A DNA stretch of 64,000 nucleotides, from positions 59,386,845-59,450,844 of the forward strand of contig CM035806.1 in NCBI GenBank assembly GCA_020466095.1, in the 5' to 3' direction. Positions 31,060 to 42,195 of the stretch are shown here, piece after piece (position 1 is the first letter of the stretch; each line of letters begins with the position of its first letter). The position numbers were made by a program, and so were the translations under genes. The notes beneath the pieces were generated by a model, which was not told the DNA's origin, ran no database searches, and saw only the letters and a list, made by a program, of their open reading frames with translations. Source of the stretch: Chlorops oryzae. Taxonomy: Eukaryota; Arthropoda; Insecta; Diptera; Chloropidae.

Positions 31060-31308
31060 ATGGTCTTGAAACAGTTCGAAAATAATGAGGAAATAAAAGA
31101 GTTAAAAATTTCAGAAAAAGCTTTTAAGTATTGGGGGAATAAGTTTAACGGAGTCATAACGATAGTAATAATTTTGGCACTGTGCTGTTTCTGCAAATTA
31201 CGGAAACGAACACAAACCTCAAGACCACTCCCACGCCCACGACCGTCGGAACCAATTGTCATGATAGACGCTATGTTGGCAAAGTATGAGACACCACTAA
31301 ACGCCTAA
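31060..31308 (+). pseudogene. G2 env transmembrane end
   Basis: Short frame with a single strong membrane segment (GVITIVIILALCCFC), then a basic stop-transfer sequence (KLRKR) and a Pro/Arg-rich cytoplasmic tail. This is the expected C-terminus of the env gene, out of frame with 29944-30885. Confidence 0.7.
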
Positions 31309-31694
31309 CACGATACCTAACGACGAAAAACACTATTCCTATTAACAACTCTCGAAAACAATTTTAACATTTTCATTTTCTCGTGCAAATAAAGTAGGTT
31401 CACTTTGAGAACCTACGACAACATTGCACGACCAAAATGGAAAAAAAAAAAAAAAAAAAAAAAAAAAGGAAAGCAGTTTTACATTCGCACTGCACTTTCA
31501 TTAGGTCTTTATTCGAATACATACATAGTTCATTTAAGTCAATGCCCTCACGTCGATTCACTTGATAACAGACGACAGCATTGTACGAACGAAAGCCAAC
31601 AAAGGAAAGAAAAACAACAACCAAGGAATTTTCCCCTTGCAAAAAAGTTATTAAAAGAAAATGTTCAGAAATTAAGAAATTTAAAGGCAACAAA
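31309..31694 (+). other. G2 post-env region
   Basis: Contains a 27-base A-run at 31441-31467 and two diverged copies of a unit of about 140 bp (ttcacttgagaacctacgacaacattg near 31400 and ttcacttgataacagacgac near 31560). No convincing gene. Confidence 0.35.
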
Positions 31695-31696
31695 TA

Positions 31697-32875
31697 TTAG
31701 GTGATAAAAAAAATTCCATTTTTTTTTTGCATTAAATTGAGGGCTTTATTTAAGATAGTTAGAATGACCGAATTTAGGTCAAATATGCGCCGTTTTGTTC
31801 GATAATTTTGCCATTTTAAAGGTAATTTCATTTGCCTCTCTCATAGAAGCCCTGTTTATTAGCAAAAAATTGAGACAGTCGAATTTCAGAAGCCTCCTTA
31901 AGCGAATGTTTCACCAGCAAAAGTTCGCCATGGACAGGAACAGATGGTAATCACTTGGCCAGGCCGGACTTAATGGACAGAAGAATAAAAACTCCCGGAC
32001 TTCTGGCGACATGTCGATGTGTGTGCCTGGCGTTTCCTGAGGAACACAATTCCCTCCATTGGCCAAAGCCCGCTTAGGGGCGATTGCTTCCTTCAGACGG
32101 TCCAATTGTTGACAGTAGAGTTCCGAGTTAAGATTTTGCCGTATGGGAGCCCATAGTAATAATTCCCTGCCAACCCACCAAAACACACAAAACCTTCCGC
32201 CGTCAATCCTGGCTTGGCCCCTTTCCGCCTTCACGTGTTTCGACCTCGACCGTTTTCACTTGACGTTGTCGTAAGGACCCACTTTTCATCACCATCACCA
32301 ACCGCTTCAGAAATGGGTCGATTTTGTTGCGGTTCAGCAGCGATTCCAGATGGAAATTCGGTCTATGAGGTTTTTTTTGCGTTAACTCGTGTGGCACCCA
32401 TACATCGAGCCTTTGGTATCCAGCCTTATTCAAATGGTTAAACTTTTTTGGCAATCTTTAGCCTTTTGCAATCGAAACAGTCAACAACGGTCGGACTCGA
32501 AACCATGATTTTATGACATTTTCGACAATTGGCCTTCCGTGCGTTGCATCCTTGACACGAAGTTACCGGGAACGGAATCGACGAAACCGAAATTGGCATA
32601 TTGGCTTACAGTATCAGGTCCATAAACGCTATTCACATTTTCAGGCCGCCTGGCTTGCGTTTTCTCCCATGAAAAAAACGTAAATGTAGCGAAATTTTCT
32701 CTTTCGATTCCATCTTTGACAACTCTCAAACAAAACGAAATCAATAAAAAAGTTCAAAAAGCTTTTTAATAGGAACTGTCATCTTCTAATCCCCCTAGCG
32801 GAACACATCGGACTTATCCGCGAATGCAGATAAATAAATCTATTGGAAAAAAATGGATTTCTTTTATACACCTAA
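31697..32875 (-). mobile_element. Rosa-type mariner, decayed
   Basis: 1179 bp bounded by inverted repeats (ttaggtg-ataaaaaaaattcc at the left, ggatttcttttatacacctaa at the right) and TA on both sides (31695-31696 and 32876-32877). Minus-strand transposase remnants are recognisable. Inserted in the 3' part of G2. Confidence 0.82.
31911..32744 (-). pseudogene. Mariner transposase remnant
   Basis: Three out-of-frame pieces of a Tc1/mariner transposase: 32511-32744 (helix-turn-helix region), 32203-32454 (LDVWVPHELTQKK, the mariner signature), and 31911-32234 (ELLLWAPIRQNLNSELYCQQLDRL, then YHLFLSMAN). The WVPHEL and SDYHLF signatures point to the rosa-like branch. Catalytic Asp neighbourhoods are altered (for example the segment before CVPQETPGTHIDMSP), so it is inactive. 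Confidence 0.78.
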
Positions 32876-32877
32876 TA

Positions 32878-34412
32878 CAAGGTTAAAAAAGACGCACTAG
32901 TCGCCCTCAATACTCACCGCTCGTGTCTCTTCCGGGGGCATTTAAATGGAAATGCTTTATTTGACAGGGAAATAAATTTTTATTTCTGCTTGGCCTTTTA
33001 ATGGCAAAGAGATTTCCACATAACCCATTTTTCACTTTTACGAACTATATTACTATTATTTATGCCACGGCACATAACAATAATATAACAAAGAAAAAAA
33101 CACCGAACACAAAACACGAAACGACCACCGCGTTTATTGTCCGAGACTTGGTGTTACCAACCAATTTTGTCGTACCAACTAAATCTACCACAAAATTTTT
33201 TGAAATTTCCAAATGGAGTATTCGTTGTTCCATGATTTTTTTTGTTAAGCTACTAGACGGTTTGAATGCTTTTTGCGGTTGTTTTCTTCTTTCACTTAGT
33301 CCTCATAGAAATACTTTTTCTTTTAAAATTAATTTTCCCGCAAAACGACAACACAACAAATAATAGACTTGGTTTCTACGGACAAATAAAACAACCCAAT
33401 AGGAGAAAGAATACACTAGAATAGTGAAATTGAATAAAATGGGGAATTTGCGAAGTAAAGTTTTGTTTATTTTATTGTATATTCATCTTAACGTAACGTA
33501 ACAAAAAAAAAATATATATATAATAAAAGATTTGTCGAATTTAAAATATTATTCCATTTAACGTCTTGTTCAAATTTTTTTTTTAGTTCAATTTATTATT
33601 TTTAAGTTCAAAAGCAGCCGTTTAGGCAGCGTTAAAGAAAATCATGTATTGAAATAGTTTAAAACTTGACGTCTAACGAAAAGAATGGGAGAATTGGGTA
33701 ATTTAAACCAATTGTAACTAAAAAATAGAAAAAAAAAACAAACTTGAAAAAATTTGGAAAAAAAAAATAATAAAAAAAACAAACAAACAAAAAACAGTTA
33801 AAAAAAAAATTTTTATGAAAAAAAAAGAAAAAAAAAAAAAAAAAATTATAAAAACCGAAAAAAAATAAAATTAAAATCTATTAAAATAGAGAACCTTAAT
33901 TTTAAGTTGAAGTTATGACGGCAGCAGGGATCCAGCAGGCGACATCAGCTCTTTCATCCAGAACCGGGAGTATCCAGTGGGCCACCCCAAGCAAAATGGG
34001 TTGGTCTTTCCTGCGTCGAACCGTTTTGGTGTACGTTCCGACGAAATAACGTCATCGACACCACAATAACAAACAATGCCGAAATCCGTACATTAAGACG
34101 AAGACAGTCTACGAACTCCCACCGCCATAAGTCGGGTGCGGAAGTTTTCAACCGACAGTCACGAACGGAAAATTTCGTCATCAATAAAGACAGCAGCGTC
34201 CAAACAAACCAAAAACCAAGGTACTGAACACAAAAATCGGCAAATAATAAACAAGTGGCGACAAGAAACGCAAAGAAGTGACACAGGCAAACCCGGCGAA
34301 TGTTCCAGGAAATTCACAAATGCGCTACAAGACAACGACAAAATGATCCCACCTCCCAGCCTTAATCCAATCTCTACTCTACCGATCCTCATGAATGCGG
34401 ATCTATTTTAAA
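32878..34412 (+). other. G2 3' region
   Basis: Long AT-rich region. A 120-codon frame at 33001-33363 and a 91-codon Lys/Asn-rich frame at 34136-34411 are open but unrecognised. 33360-33945 matches the G1 3' region in reverse. The last part (tcatgaatgcggatcta near 34390) resembles 53360-53380 before another LTR, so it is a conserved 3' UTR. Confidence 0.5.
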
Positions 34413-34426
34413 AAAAGGGGGAAAAA
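34413..34426 (+). promoter_or_regulatory. G2 polypurine tract
   Basis: aaaaaagggggaaaaa directly before the TGTTGTGATC start of the LTR, the expected site of second-strand priming. Confidence 0.75.
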
Positions 34427-34841
34427 TGTTGTGATCATGTCAAAACATCGGGAACACTGTGTTGAAATCAAAGAAAGAAAACAACAATAAGCACCAACGG
34501 CCTCAAAAGTCTAAACTGGGGCATTTGAAAATGCAAGCAAAGAATGCAATCTAGCAGAATATTGAAGAACCAGAATGCGAAAGAAGCGAAAGAAAGTTGC
34601 GCAAGATGAAGACGTCAGCGGAAACGAAAGGGAGAAGACGCCAGCGGGGGATACGACTGCAGCAAGTTTCGCGCAGCGAACCTATTTTAAGATAATTTTA
34701 AGAATATAATTTAAGTAGATTTTAATTTTGAAGTTGTAATATAATGTTCAGTTGGAATAAACCGGTAGAACGATTCACAACGAGACTTTAATTCAGTATA
34801 AATTAATACTCCTTTTAGACTCTAGAAGTGGTATTATAACA
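34427..34841 (+). repeat. G2 3' LTR (415 bp)
   Basis: Begins TGTTGTGATC and ends TTATAACA, with a polyadenylation signal AATAAA at 34756. Diverged relatives of this LTR occur at 52219-52506 (minus) and 53407-53990 (plus). No matching 5' LTR is present near 19459. Confidence 0.8.
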
Positions 34842-34902
34842 AATCTTTGTTTGGTTATATACTGGACTGCTCTCTCCATGTCCCTTTCTCTCAATTCGCT
34901 TT

Positions 34903-35965
34903 TTAAAATTTGCATCCGCTATTAAATTTGGAAACATCTGCGCGCAATTCTGGGCTCGGAGCTCCTGAAAATAGTGGCACAAACGTTTCCACCAGTTTCA
35001 TTATAGCCGCCCCTGTCATGCCTTCTACTCTCCTGGCGGACCGATTGGTGACCAAAGATCGTTCGTTCTTGATATTTGTCCGTTGTTGTTTGTACGTCCG
35101 ACTGTCACTTCCTGTGCTTCCTCTTCTTTCCCTTCTCCCAGAAAATATTCCTTCCAACTGTTCTCGCATTGATTGCAGGACTCCTACGCTCCTAATTGCT
35201 CCTGACGAGTTTAGTGGTGGAGGTGGTGGTGGAAACCAATGGGTGTCCCCCGCTCCCTTTTCCTACTAGGGGTGATGAATGATTTGACATACCCTCTTCC
35301 TCTATATTCTCTAACGTGTTCCTTGGCCTCACAGTCACTGAACTCCCGGGTGCGAGACTCCTCTTGTTTTCTCGAATGCTTTCGCTATTTTCGCTAGGTG
35401 TGTCTTGCACTTCTCTGAGACTAGTGCTCGCTGCTTTAAAATTTGTAATCCTATCTATTTCCTTTCTGCCCGCACGTAGCTGTTCCCTTAAAATTTCTAC
35501 TTCCTCCTTGTAATTTTTCACTGCATTTTGGCTGTCCACTAGAAGTTGTAATTGTTCTTCTGAAAACCTCTTCCTCAGAGCTTGTCTTAATTGTTCGTTT
35601 TCCTCTTCCAATTCAACTAAACAATCATCTGATTTTCGCAATGCGTCCCTCAATCTATTCTCATGTGTTTTCAAGCTATTGTTTAGTTTTCTCAATTTCT
35701 CTAATTGCGCTTCGGAATGTACACGGTCCTGGCATTCACTCAATTCTGCTTATACCTCAATAAGGACCTCGAACTCCCTAAAAACTGACTGACCACGTGC
35801 CTGGCTGTCTCTAAGCCTACTTTTATTCAGTTCTTAGAATTCCTTGTTATTGTCCTTCTGCACAATTAAGTCCAACAATAGCTCCTTTAACTTTCCTATG
35901 TCCTCTGAAAAACTTTTCGCTTCTCTAATTATTGATTCTACGTAGGTCTAAGAACGAGTCGACAT
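34903..35965 (-). pseudogene. Gag remnant with coiled coil, opposite to G2
   Basis: From an ATG at 35965 the minus strand encodes a gag-type N-terminus with at least three in-frame stops. The open pieces are 35192-35743 (about 110 residues of Glu/Lys/Leu-rich coiled coil, LEELEEENEQLRQALRKR-like) and 34903-35169, ending ETFVPLFSGAPSPEL, a capsid-start motif of gypsy gags. It stops 60 bases from the outer end of the G2 LTR and faces it. It may be the displaced gag of G1 or of a third copy. Confidence 0.6.
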
Positions 35966-36048
35966 ACGTATACGAGCGAGGAAAGAGATCTTATCTTTCC
36001 CTTGAAATAGACACTTTAATTTATAAACTTTATTATATTTCCCATTTT

Positions 36049-36260
36049 TTTTTCGTTTTCTTTTTTTTTCAATCAATTCAAAACAATTTTAAATTGTGAA
36101 TCTTTCAAAGAATGTTTTGAGAAGGGGAAAAAAATACAATTTGTGCAATTCGTTTTCTTTTTTTTTTTTAAATCGATTCAAATCAATTTTAAATTGTGAA
36201 TTTTTCAAAGAATGTTTTGAGAAAGAAAAACAATGCAATTTGTGAAGAAAAAAAAAAAAA
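36049..36260. repeat. Tandem duplication of about 110 bp
   Basis: aatcaattcaaaacaattttaaattgtgaatctttcaaagaatgttttgag-type sequence occurs at about 36070-36125 and again at 36175-36225 with few changes, each followed by a purine-rich run. It lies upstream of the gag remnant, in what would be its 5' UTR. Confidence 0.75.
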
Positions 36261-36329
36261 AATGCTCTTAAATATGAGCCGGTAGATCTTATGGACACGA
36301 GCTTATGCTAATTCGGTTGATGAGAACCA

Positions 36330-36960
36330 CCTTTTTAAAACCTGCAAGGTTCCGCGTAGCTTTGCATTCGTTTTTCCAGACTTTCTACCGTACAGATTTA
36401 TATTTTCCTTACTACAAGTATTAAAACTTTTTCAAAGAGAGATCGATAGATTACGTTAAAAATATTTTTACTGCAAGGATAAAAACTTTTTCGAAGGAAA
36501 TTCATCAATTTATGTCAAAAAAGACTTCACTTGTGAATGTTGGCTTCGTCTTCTCTATCCCAATTGTTTCTGTCGTTTGACTTACGAATTTCTGAGTTTA
36601 GCTTCTTCGGTTCTAGATATTCAATTTTTTAAAGCTTAATTAAAGCTCCGCTTCAACAAAACTCGTATTTTTGTAAGTCAAACTTCAAAAATTTCTTATG
36701 ATAATTTATCAAAAGTTCTGAACCTTTTAAATCGTGCTACAAGGATTATAACTTTCTCAAAAATTGGCAGATTACGTTAAAAAACGTCATCGGTCAATTT
36801 TGTATTTTTAAGCCACCTTACTGGTTTTCGCCGTACGACATACGAATTTTTGAGTTCGGCTTTTTCGGTTTTGTTTACCAATTTTTTAAAACCTGCAAGG
36901 TTCCGCTTCAACTGAACTCTTTTATTTTTTCGCACCTCGTCCTGCCAAAACCTTAACTGG
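36330..36960. repeat. Degenerate repeats, satellite-like
   Basis: Diverged direct repeats: aaaacctgcaaggttccgc at 36337 and 36888; acgaattt-tgagtt-ggctt-ttcggtt at 36586 and 36842; and ctacaag-attaaaactttttca at 36411, 36471 and 36737. Spacing is irregular. No coding potential. Probably an old tandem array or a repeat-rich UTR. Confidence 0.55.
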
Positions 36961-37028
36961 TCGTGAACTTAAAAAGTCTTGAGCTTTGACTCCTCACACA
37001 GAGCGAAGAACAAAACCCATATATAACT

Positions 37029-37483
37029 TAATAAAACACTTGTCCTTAGGTTTAAAAAAAGAGAAGACTATGTCTTCTTATTCTCTTTTATTAAGTTCCT
37101 TTTTTTTCAATGTTTTATTATTTTTATAAAAGGATTTGTTTTGTTTTTACTTAATTATTTTATTGGAGAAGACTATGTCTTCTTGTACCAATCGTCAATT
37201 AACAACTGACTAAAAATATAACTCCAGTTTATTTGGCCAATGATCATCACGTTGGCATGCAACGTGAATTAAACAAAACTGCACTCAATGCAGGTGAAGT
37301 GTCAGCATTTTCTTGTGCGCGTGTAAAAAGGGGCATGATCAAATCAATTATTTCGGCCGAACACCGGAAAGGTGTATCAGCGATTTTATTGGGACAAGAA
37401 TTAAGCAACTTTAATAAAAGAAAAAGTAATAAAGAAAAAAGAATAAAAAGAGAATATGGAAAAATATGTTGTTGGTATTAACT
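37029..37483 (-). repeat. G3 3' LTR
   Basis: On the element strand it begins AGTTAATACCAACAAC and ends in GTGTTTTATTA, about 455 bp, nearly identical to 44340-44796. It is followed on the inner side by a polypurine tract. AG-starting LTRs are usual in the gypsy group. Outer flanks are both TATA-rich, but no exact duplication is certain. Confidence 0.85.
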
Positions 37484-37494
37484 CCTCCCTTCTT
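37484..37494 (-). promoter_or_regulatory. G3 polypurine tract
   Basis: AAGAAGGGAGG on the minus strand directly before the LTR start. Confidence 0.8.
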
Positions 37495-37624
37495 AATTTG
37501 ATTGTCCCCAATCATTTAGAAAAAGGGTATGTTGTTAAGTCTGGGTGGTTTGGAAGGAGCTTCGATCTCTTTTGGGTTTTGAGAGTTGCTATTAGTGGGT
37601 ACAGCTTCTAACTCTTGGAGCTCG

Positions 37625-39100
37625 TTAATAGGAGTTTGGGGTTCCCAGACTACTATTTTTTTTGTAGATTTGAAGAAAAACTTTAAAACACATAATCGAG
37701 ATAATGATTAGACACAGTATTGTGGAGATTGACCGTCCTCCAACTTGTAGGTGTTTTTGAATAGTTGATATTGTTTCGGTATTGTTAATCTGTAATTCAT
37801 TAAGAGCCGTGAGTGATAGTAGGTTGATTTGGTCAATTTCGAAAGGAGTTGGCTGCATTGACGCAAGGATCGTTTGGAGAGGTGAAGCCTCTATATTACT
37901 GAAAGTTCTATTGTTTACTTTTATCGTGCTGTTGTGAAATTTGATGAGAAAGGTACCGGATAAAAATCGATGTGTTTCATCTATGCCAATAGGACCATTA
38001 TACCCGTTCAACAAGATCACGCCAGATTCAATCATTTCGCATGGCGGAATGTGATGATCATTGCTCATTACACAAGAAGAATTTTTGCTATTAATAAGTT
38101 TAGGGATACAGGTAGTATTCGATATGTCTGTTATTTGATTTTCCTTACAAACTATAATATTGTTACATTTTTCGCAATTCCTTTTAATAGCGTAAATTTT
38201 TTTCTCTCATTTTTTAAGATTTCTTCAAATTCAAGGTTAATTACTTGCCTTTTCTTTTTTACTGGTTTGATAATTAAATTTTCGTAGGTTTCATTTTTGG
38301 TCAACGGAATTTTTACCATGTAAACTATTGTTTTATTAACATTGTATAGGACTGATATTTTAGGAAATTGAAGGGCATCCTCTGGGCTCGCAAAGGGGAT
38401 GTGCTCTTCCTCAATCTTGTTTATGGCAATCTCCATTTCTTTTTTACTTAATATTAGTGAATTGACAATTCCAAGTTTTGCCCATTCAATTCCGTTTTCT
38501 ATATTTATTAATTCTTCTTTAACCAATCTTATTCTATTTTGTAAGTTAATAAACTATTTCATTTTCGAGATAAATATCTTGTTTTACTACGTTTGACATT
38601 ATATTTACCATTTCGGTTAGATTGTTTAGTCTCTTATTAAAGGCTTCGTTTACATAAACATGTTTATTATTGTTTTTATTCAATTCGTTAACATGATTCG
38701 CTAGAATTTCGAAGTCATCGTGATCCGGAGATTCGGCGACATATTATATTCCAAATGGTCCCTATAGCATTTATGGCTCTTTTGTTTCTAATTATAGGTG
38801 TTAGATTCTCGAGGACGTTTTTGGTTTGGGTTAGTTCGTGAATTAGGATGGGTATAGGTTATGGTTATTCGGGATGTTTTGTCGGATAAATGTTTGGGTA
38901 TTGAATATGGATGTTGCATACTGTGCCAAGTCTATTGAATGAAGGATAGTGAAGGTTCCCTGCTGTATTTTTGCTGATCCTTTATTGATTGTAACAATGT
39001 GGGCGGACGTGTAGTCTAGGATCTGGGTTTCCATCGTCACACAGGATAAATAAAATCTGTAAAAATATTTAATTTCTTTTAATGTTACTTTTGTAGACAA
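37625..39100 (-). pseudogene. G3 env-like gene (errantivirus F-type)
   Basis: Three pieces: N-terminus 38843-39100 (DYTSAHIVTINKGSAKIQQG, typical of the gypsy env start), 38152-38526 (ending after a basic KKKRQV site), and 37625-38068, which ends with a membrane segment (SISTILCLIIISIMCFKVFL) and a short cytoplasmic tail. Frameshifts and stops separate the pieces. Env proteins of this group mediate membrane fusion; this copy cannot be expressed as one chain. Confidence 0.8.
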
Positions 39101-39251
39101 TCCTGCCTGACGTTGTTAAGACAGTTGTATTTTTATCTTCTTTTACAATTTCTTCTTTATATCTTGGGGTCAGTTTTGAACCTAACCGTTTGTTAACTTT
39201 GACAAAAATCTTTTTCCCTGATGAATAGGTTTCGAGTTCCTTCTATTTTTA

Positions 39252-42174
39252 TTATGGAAGTTTAGGTCTTGTTTTTGTTTTTTCGATTAAGCGGTTTATG
39301 ATTTCTTGCTTTTCTAAAATTGTCTTTTCTGGATCACTACACATGTTTCTATGAAAAAATATGTCTATTGGTTTTTTCCTGTGTAGAATGAATTGATCTG
39401 TTATATTCGTGAAGGGTTCTGGTAAGAAGGTCGTGAAATGAAGCATGAAGTTTGTCCGGTTTTAGACACCTCATGATCTCTGAGAGAGTAGAGTGGAATC
39501 TTTCTACTTGGCCATTAACAGAACTGGAATATGGTGGTGTTGTGAAGGTTTGTATGCCAAATTCGTCCTTGAGGAGGAAATTTATCGTTACGGAGTTTAG
39601 TGATTTTTCGTAATCTAAAACTAGGGATTTTGGGATGCCAAATGCTAAAATTATTTCTTTTAATGGTTCCTTGATGTCTTCTACTGCTTTCGATTTCAGA
39701 ACTTTCCTTAAAGCATACTTGGAAAATTTGTCTATTGCAGTGAGAACTAAGTTTTTCTTCGTGGAGTAAATATCAATGTGAACAATTTCTCCTGGATTCT
39801 GTGGAATTGGTGTGGGTTGAAATTGTGGTTTGTTAGGCCGGCGATCATATTTCTGCTCCTTACAAGTCTGACAATTTTTTACTATTCTTTGGGCCTTTTC
39901 CATCATTTTATAAATAATAAATAATAAATAAATTTGTTTTATTTGTTCTTTATTTTCCTGGGCATTCCTATGCGCTCTTCTGTGTTCTTTAATCAATACT
40001 TCTTCCTGCTCTGTTTCATTAGTTAGCTCTTTGACTTATGACTGGGTGAATGTTATTCTATAATTTTTGAAACGTTCGGGATAGAATTCTTGAATAACCC
40101 CCATGATTGGTTCAGTTGTAAGTAAACCATTGATCACACTGGGGTTAAGGTATTTTTAAAAATTGAAATTAGGATGTCCTTAGTGTAATAAGGTTTTTTT
40201 ACAATGTGCCTATGGTACGTTGGGAACGGAATCTCAAACTTGTAGTCATCTTGGTTACTTATCAAAATATGCAGTTGATTTTTAAAAGCATTTATAGGAC
40301 CTTCTATTGTCGGTATTCTGTTATCTGAGGAGCTTTCGTCGCTGTGTTGGGTCGCTGTCATTGAATTTATTTGTGGTGGCCTGGATAATGAGTCTGCAAC
40401 TACATTTGTGCTACCTGGTTGATACTTCAATTCGTAGTTGTATTCCTCCAAGATGGCCTTCCACCTTTTCATTTTGCTATTGGTGTTTTTGCTGCTAAGA
40501 CCATATGTCAGAGGTTGGTGATCTGTAAAAATGTTGACTTTTCGAGATCCATATAAATAATTTCGCAGTGAATTTAGGGCCCAAATTATGGCTAACATCT
40601 CCTTTTCATTAGTCGCATAGTTTTCTTCAGTTTTGCTGAGAGTTCTTGAAAGGAATGTTATTGGCTTTTTGTCTTGTGAGAGGACTGCACCAATTGCATA
40701 ATCGGAGCCATCTGTTGTCAATTCAAAACCTTTTTCGAAGTCGGGGTGAGAGAGCATGACATATCATCAGAAATTAGGGAATTTTTTAGTTTTTGGAATG
40801 CTTCTAATCCGTCATGATCTAAAGAAATTTTTGCATTTTTTGAGGCGTTTTTCGAAATGCGCCCTTCCTCCCCTCTTAAAAGGGATGTCAGGGGTTTAGC
40901 AAGCTTTGCATAATCTTTAATGAAGCGCCGGTAATATCCTGACATGCCTAGAAAACTTCTCAGATCTTTAAGGGTTTTTGGTGGCGGTATTTTGGCTATT
41001 GCTTCTACTTTTCCTTTGTTGGCCTTAATTCCTGCAGCTCCTACAATAAATCCTAGGAATTCAACTTATGTTTTAAAGAATTCACACTTATCCAATTGAA
41101 CCTTAAAGTTGGCGGATTCTAAGGTTTTAAATATTTTTCCGAGATTTTCGAAGTGTTCTTTTTCATTTTTGAAAAAATTACTATGTCGTCTATGTAGACG
41201 TAACATATTTTTTCGATATGGTCTCTCAGAACATCGTCCAGGGTACGTTGAAATATCGAAAGGGCATTCTTTTAACCAAAAGGGTGTCGCAAAAATTCGA
41301 ATTTTCCGTTATTAACCGGAAAGGCGGTTTTCTCTACGTCAGATTCCTTTAAAGGAATTTGGTGGAAACCACTCCTCAATTCAACAACTGAGAAGTCGCT
41401 GTTTTCCCCTAAGCTTGCAAGAACTTCTTTAATTTCTGGAATGGGGTATCTGTCAGCTACGGTAACCGCATTCAGTTTCCTGTAATCGACAACCATTCGA
41501 AATTGCTTTTCCCCGGATGCGTCAATTTTTTTCGGAACGATCCAGACGGGTGCATTATAGGGCGATCTAGAAGGTCTTATAATTCCATCTTTTAAGAGTT
41601 CATTTATTTGCTTTTCTACTTCGTTTTTTAACGCCATAGGATAGGGATACGATTTGGAATAAATTGGTGAATCTAATTTCATTCGTATTTCTCCTCGGAC
41701 TCGAGAAGTGAATGTAAGTTTTTTATTGGGATCTGTGAAAAGATTGGGGTGTTCGTTTAAAACCTGATCTAGCTGAGACTTTTGGCGTTCGTTCATATGA
41801 TTGATTCTAAGTTCTAGTTTGTTTACTGATTGGGAAATGTGTTGGTGAATTTTTATTTTCGTCCTGTGGTTTATTAACACGTATTTTTCTTTTATGTGAA
41901 TACTTGCATTTAGCTCTTCTAGACTGTCATGACCTAAAATACCATGGAACGATTTTAAAGAAGGTAGGACGTAGAATTTGATAGGATGGTCCGGTAAATT
42001 GAACAAATTTGCGAATGTGTGGTGCGTTATTTTAATGTCTCCTGAGACTGAACTGGCAAAAAATGGATTTTCATTTTGGATAGGATTGCTGACAAGGGAT
42101 AGTTGAATATAATTTTTATTGGATCCGGTATCTATGAGGATTTTAAATTTTACCGTTCTTCGCTTTACATTCAA
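39252..42174 (-). pseudogene. G3 pol (protease, RT, RNase H, integrase)
   Basis: Protease active site DTGSNKNYI and RT start in one 300-codon frame (41272-42174: FRMVVDYRKLN). The RT catalytic-Asp motif reads VVELRSGFHQI, so the Asp is replaced by Glu. A stop follows in place of the Leu of the PFGL-type motif at 41273. The YIDD box follows near 41190, then 40718-40945 (MSGYYRRFIKDYAKLAKPL), RNase H 40134-40757 (LTTDGSDYAIGAVL, FTDHQPLTY), and integrase 39349-39996 (HIDIYST, PYSSSVNGQVERFHS). A short C-terminal piece is at 39252-39446. Several shifts and stops; inactive. Confidence 0.88.
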
Positions 42175-42195
42175 AGTACGGAAGCGAAGAATATG

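Larger units (their letters stand above)
19459..34841 (+). mobile_element. Gypsy-family element G2 with env-like gene
   Basis: Plus-strand element: gag zinc knuckles, protease, RT/RNase H, integrase, an unrecognised ORF, an F-type env remnant, a long AT-rich 3' UTR, polypurine tract and 3' LTR. It lacks a 5' LTR and most of gag because it ends at the palindrome centre. It is interrupted by LOA copy B (22577-27847) and a mariner (31697-32875). Without these it would be about 8.9 kb here. Presence of an F-like env places it with errantivirus-type Ty3/gypsy elements. Confidence 0.85.

Noticed and set aside
33001..33363. 120-codon plus-strand ORF as a G2 accessory gene
   Set aside because: No recognisable features, AT-rich composition, and not traceable in G1.
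34842..34862. Similarity of aatctttgtttggttatata to sequence at 46048-46066 as a shared insertion site
   Set aside because: Only about 20 bases match and one copy includes a target-site duplication of the jockey element; chance or common gypsy UTR cannot be told apart.
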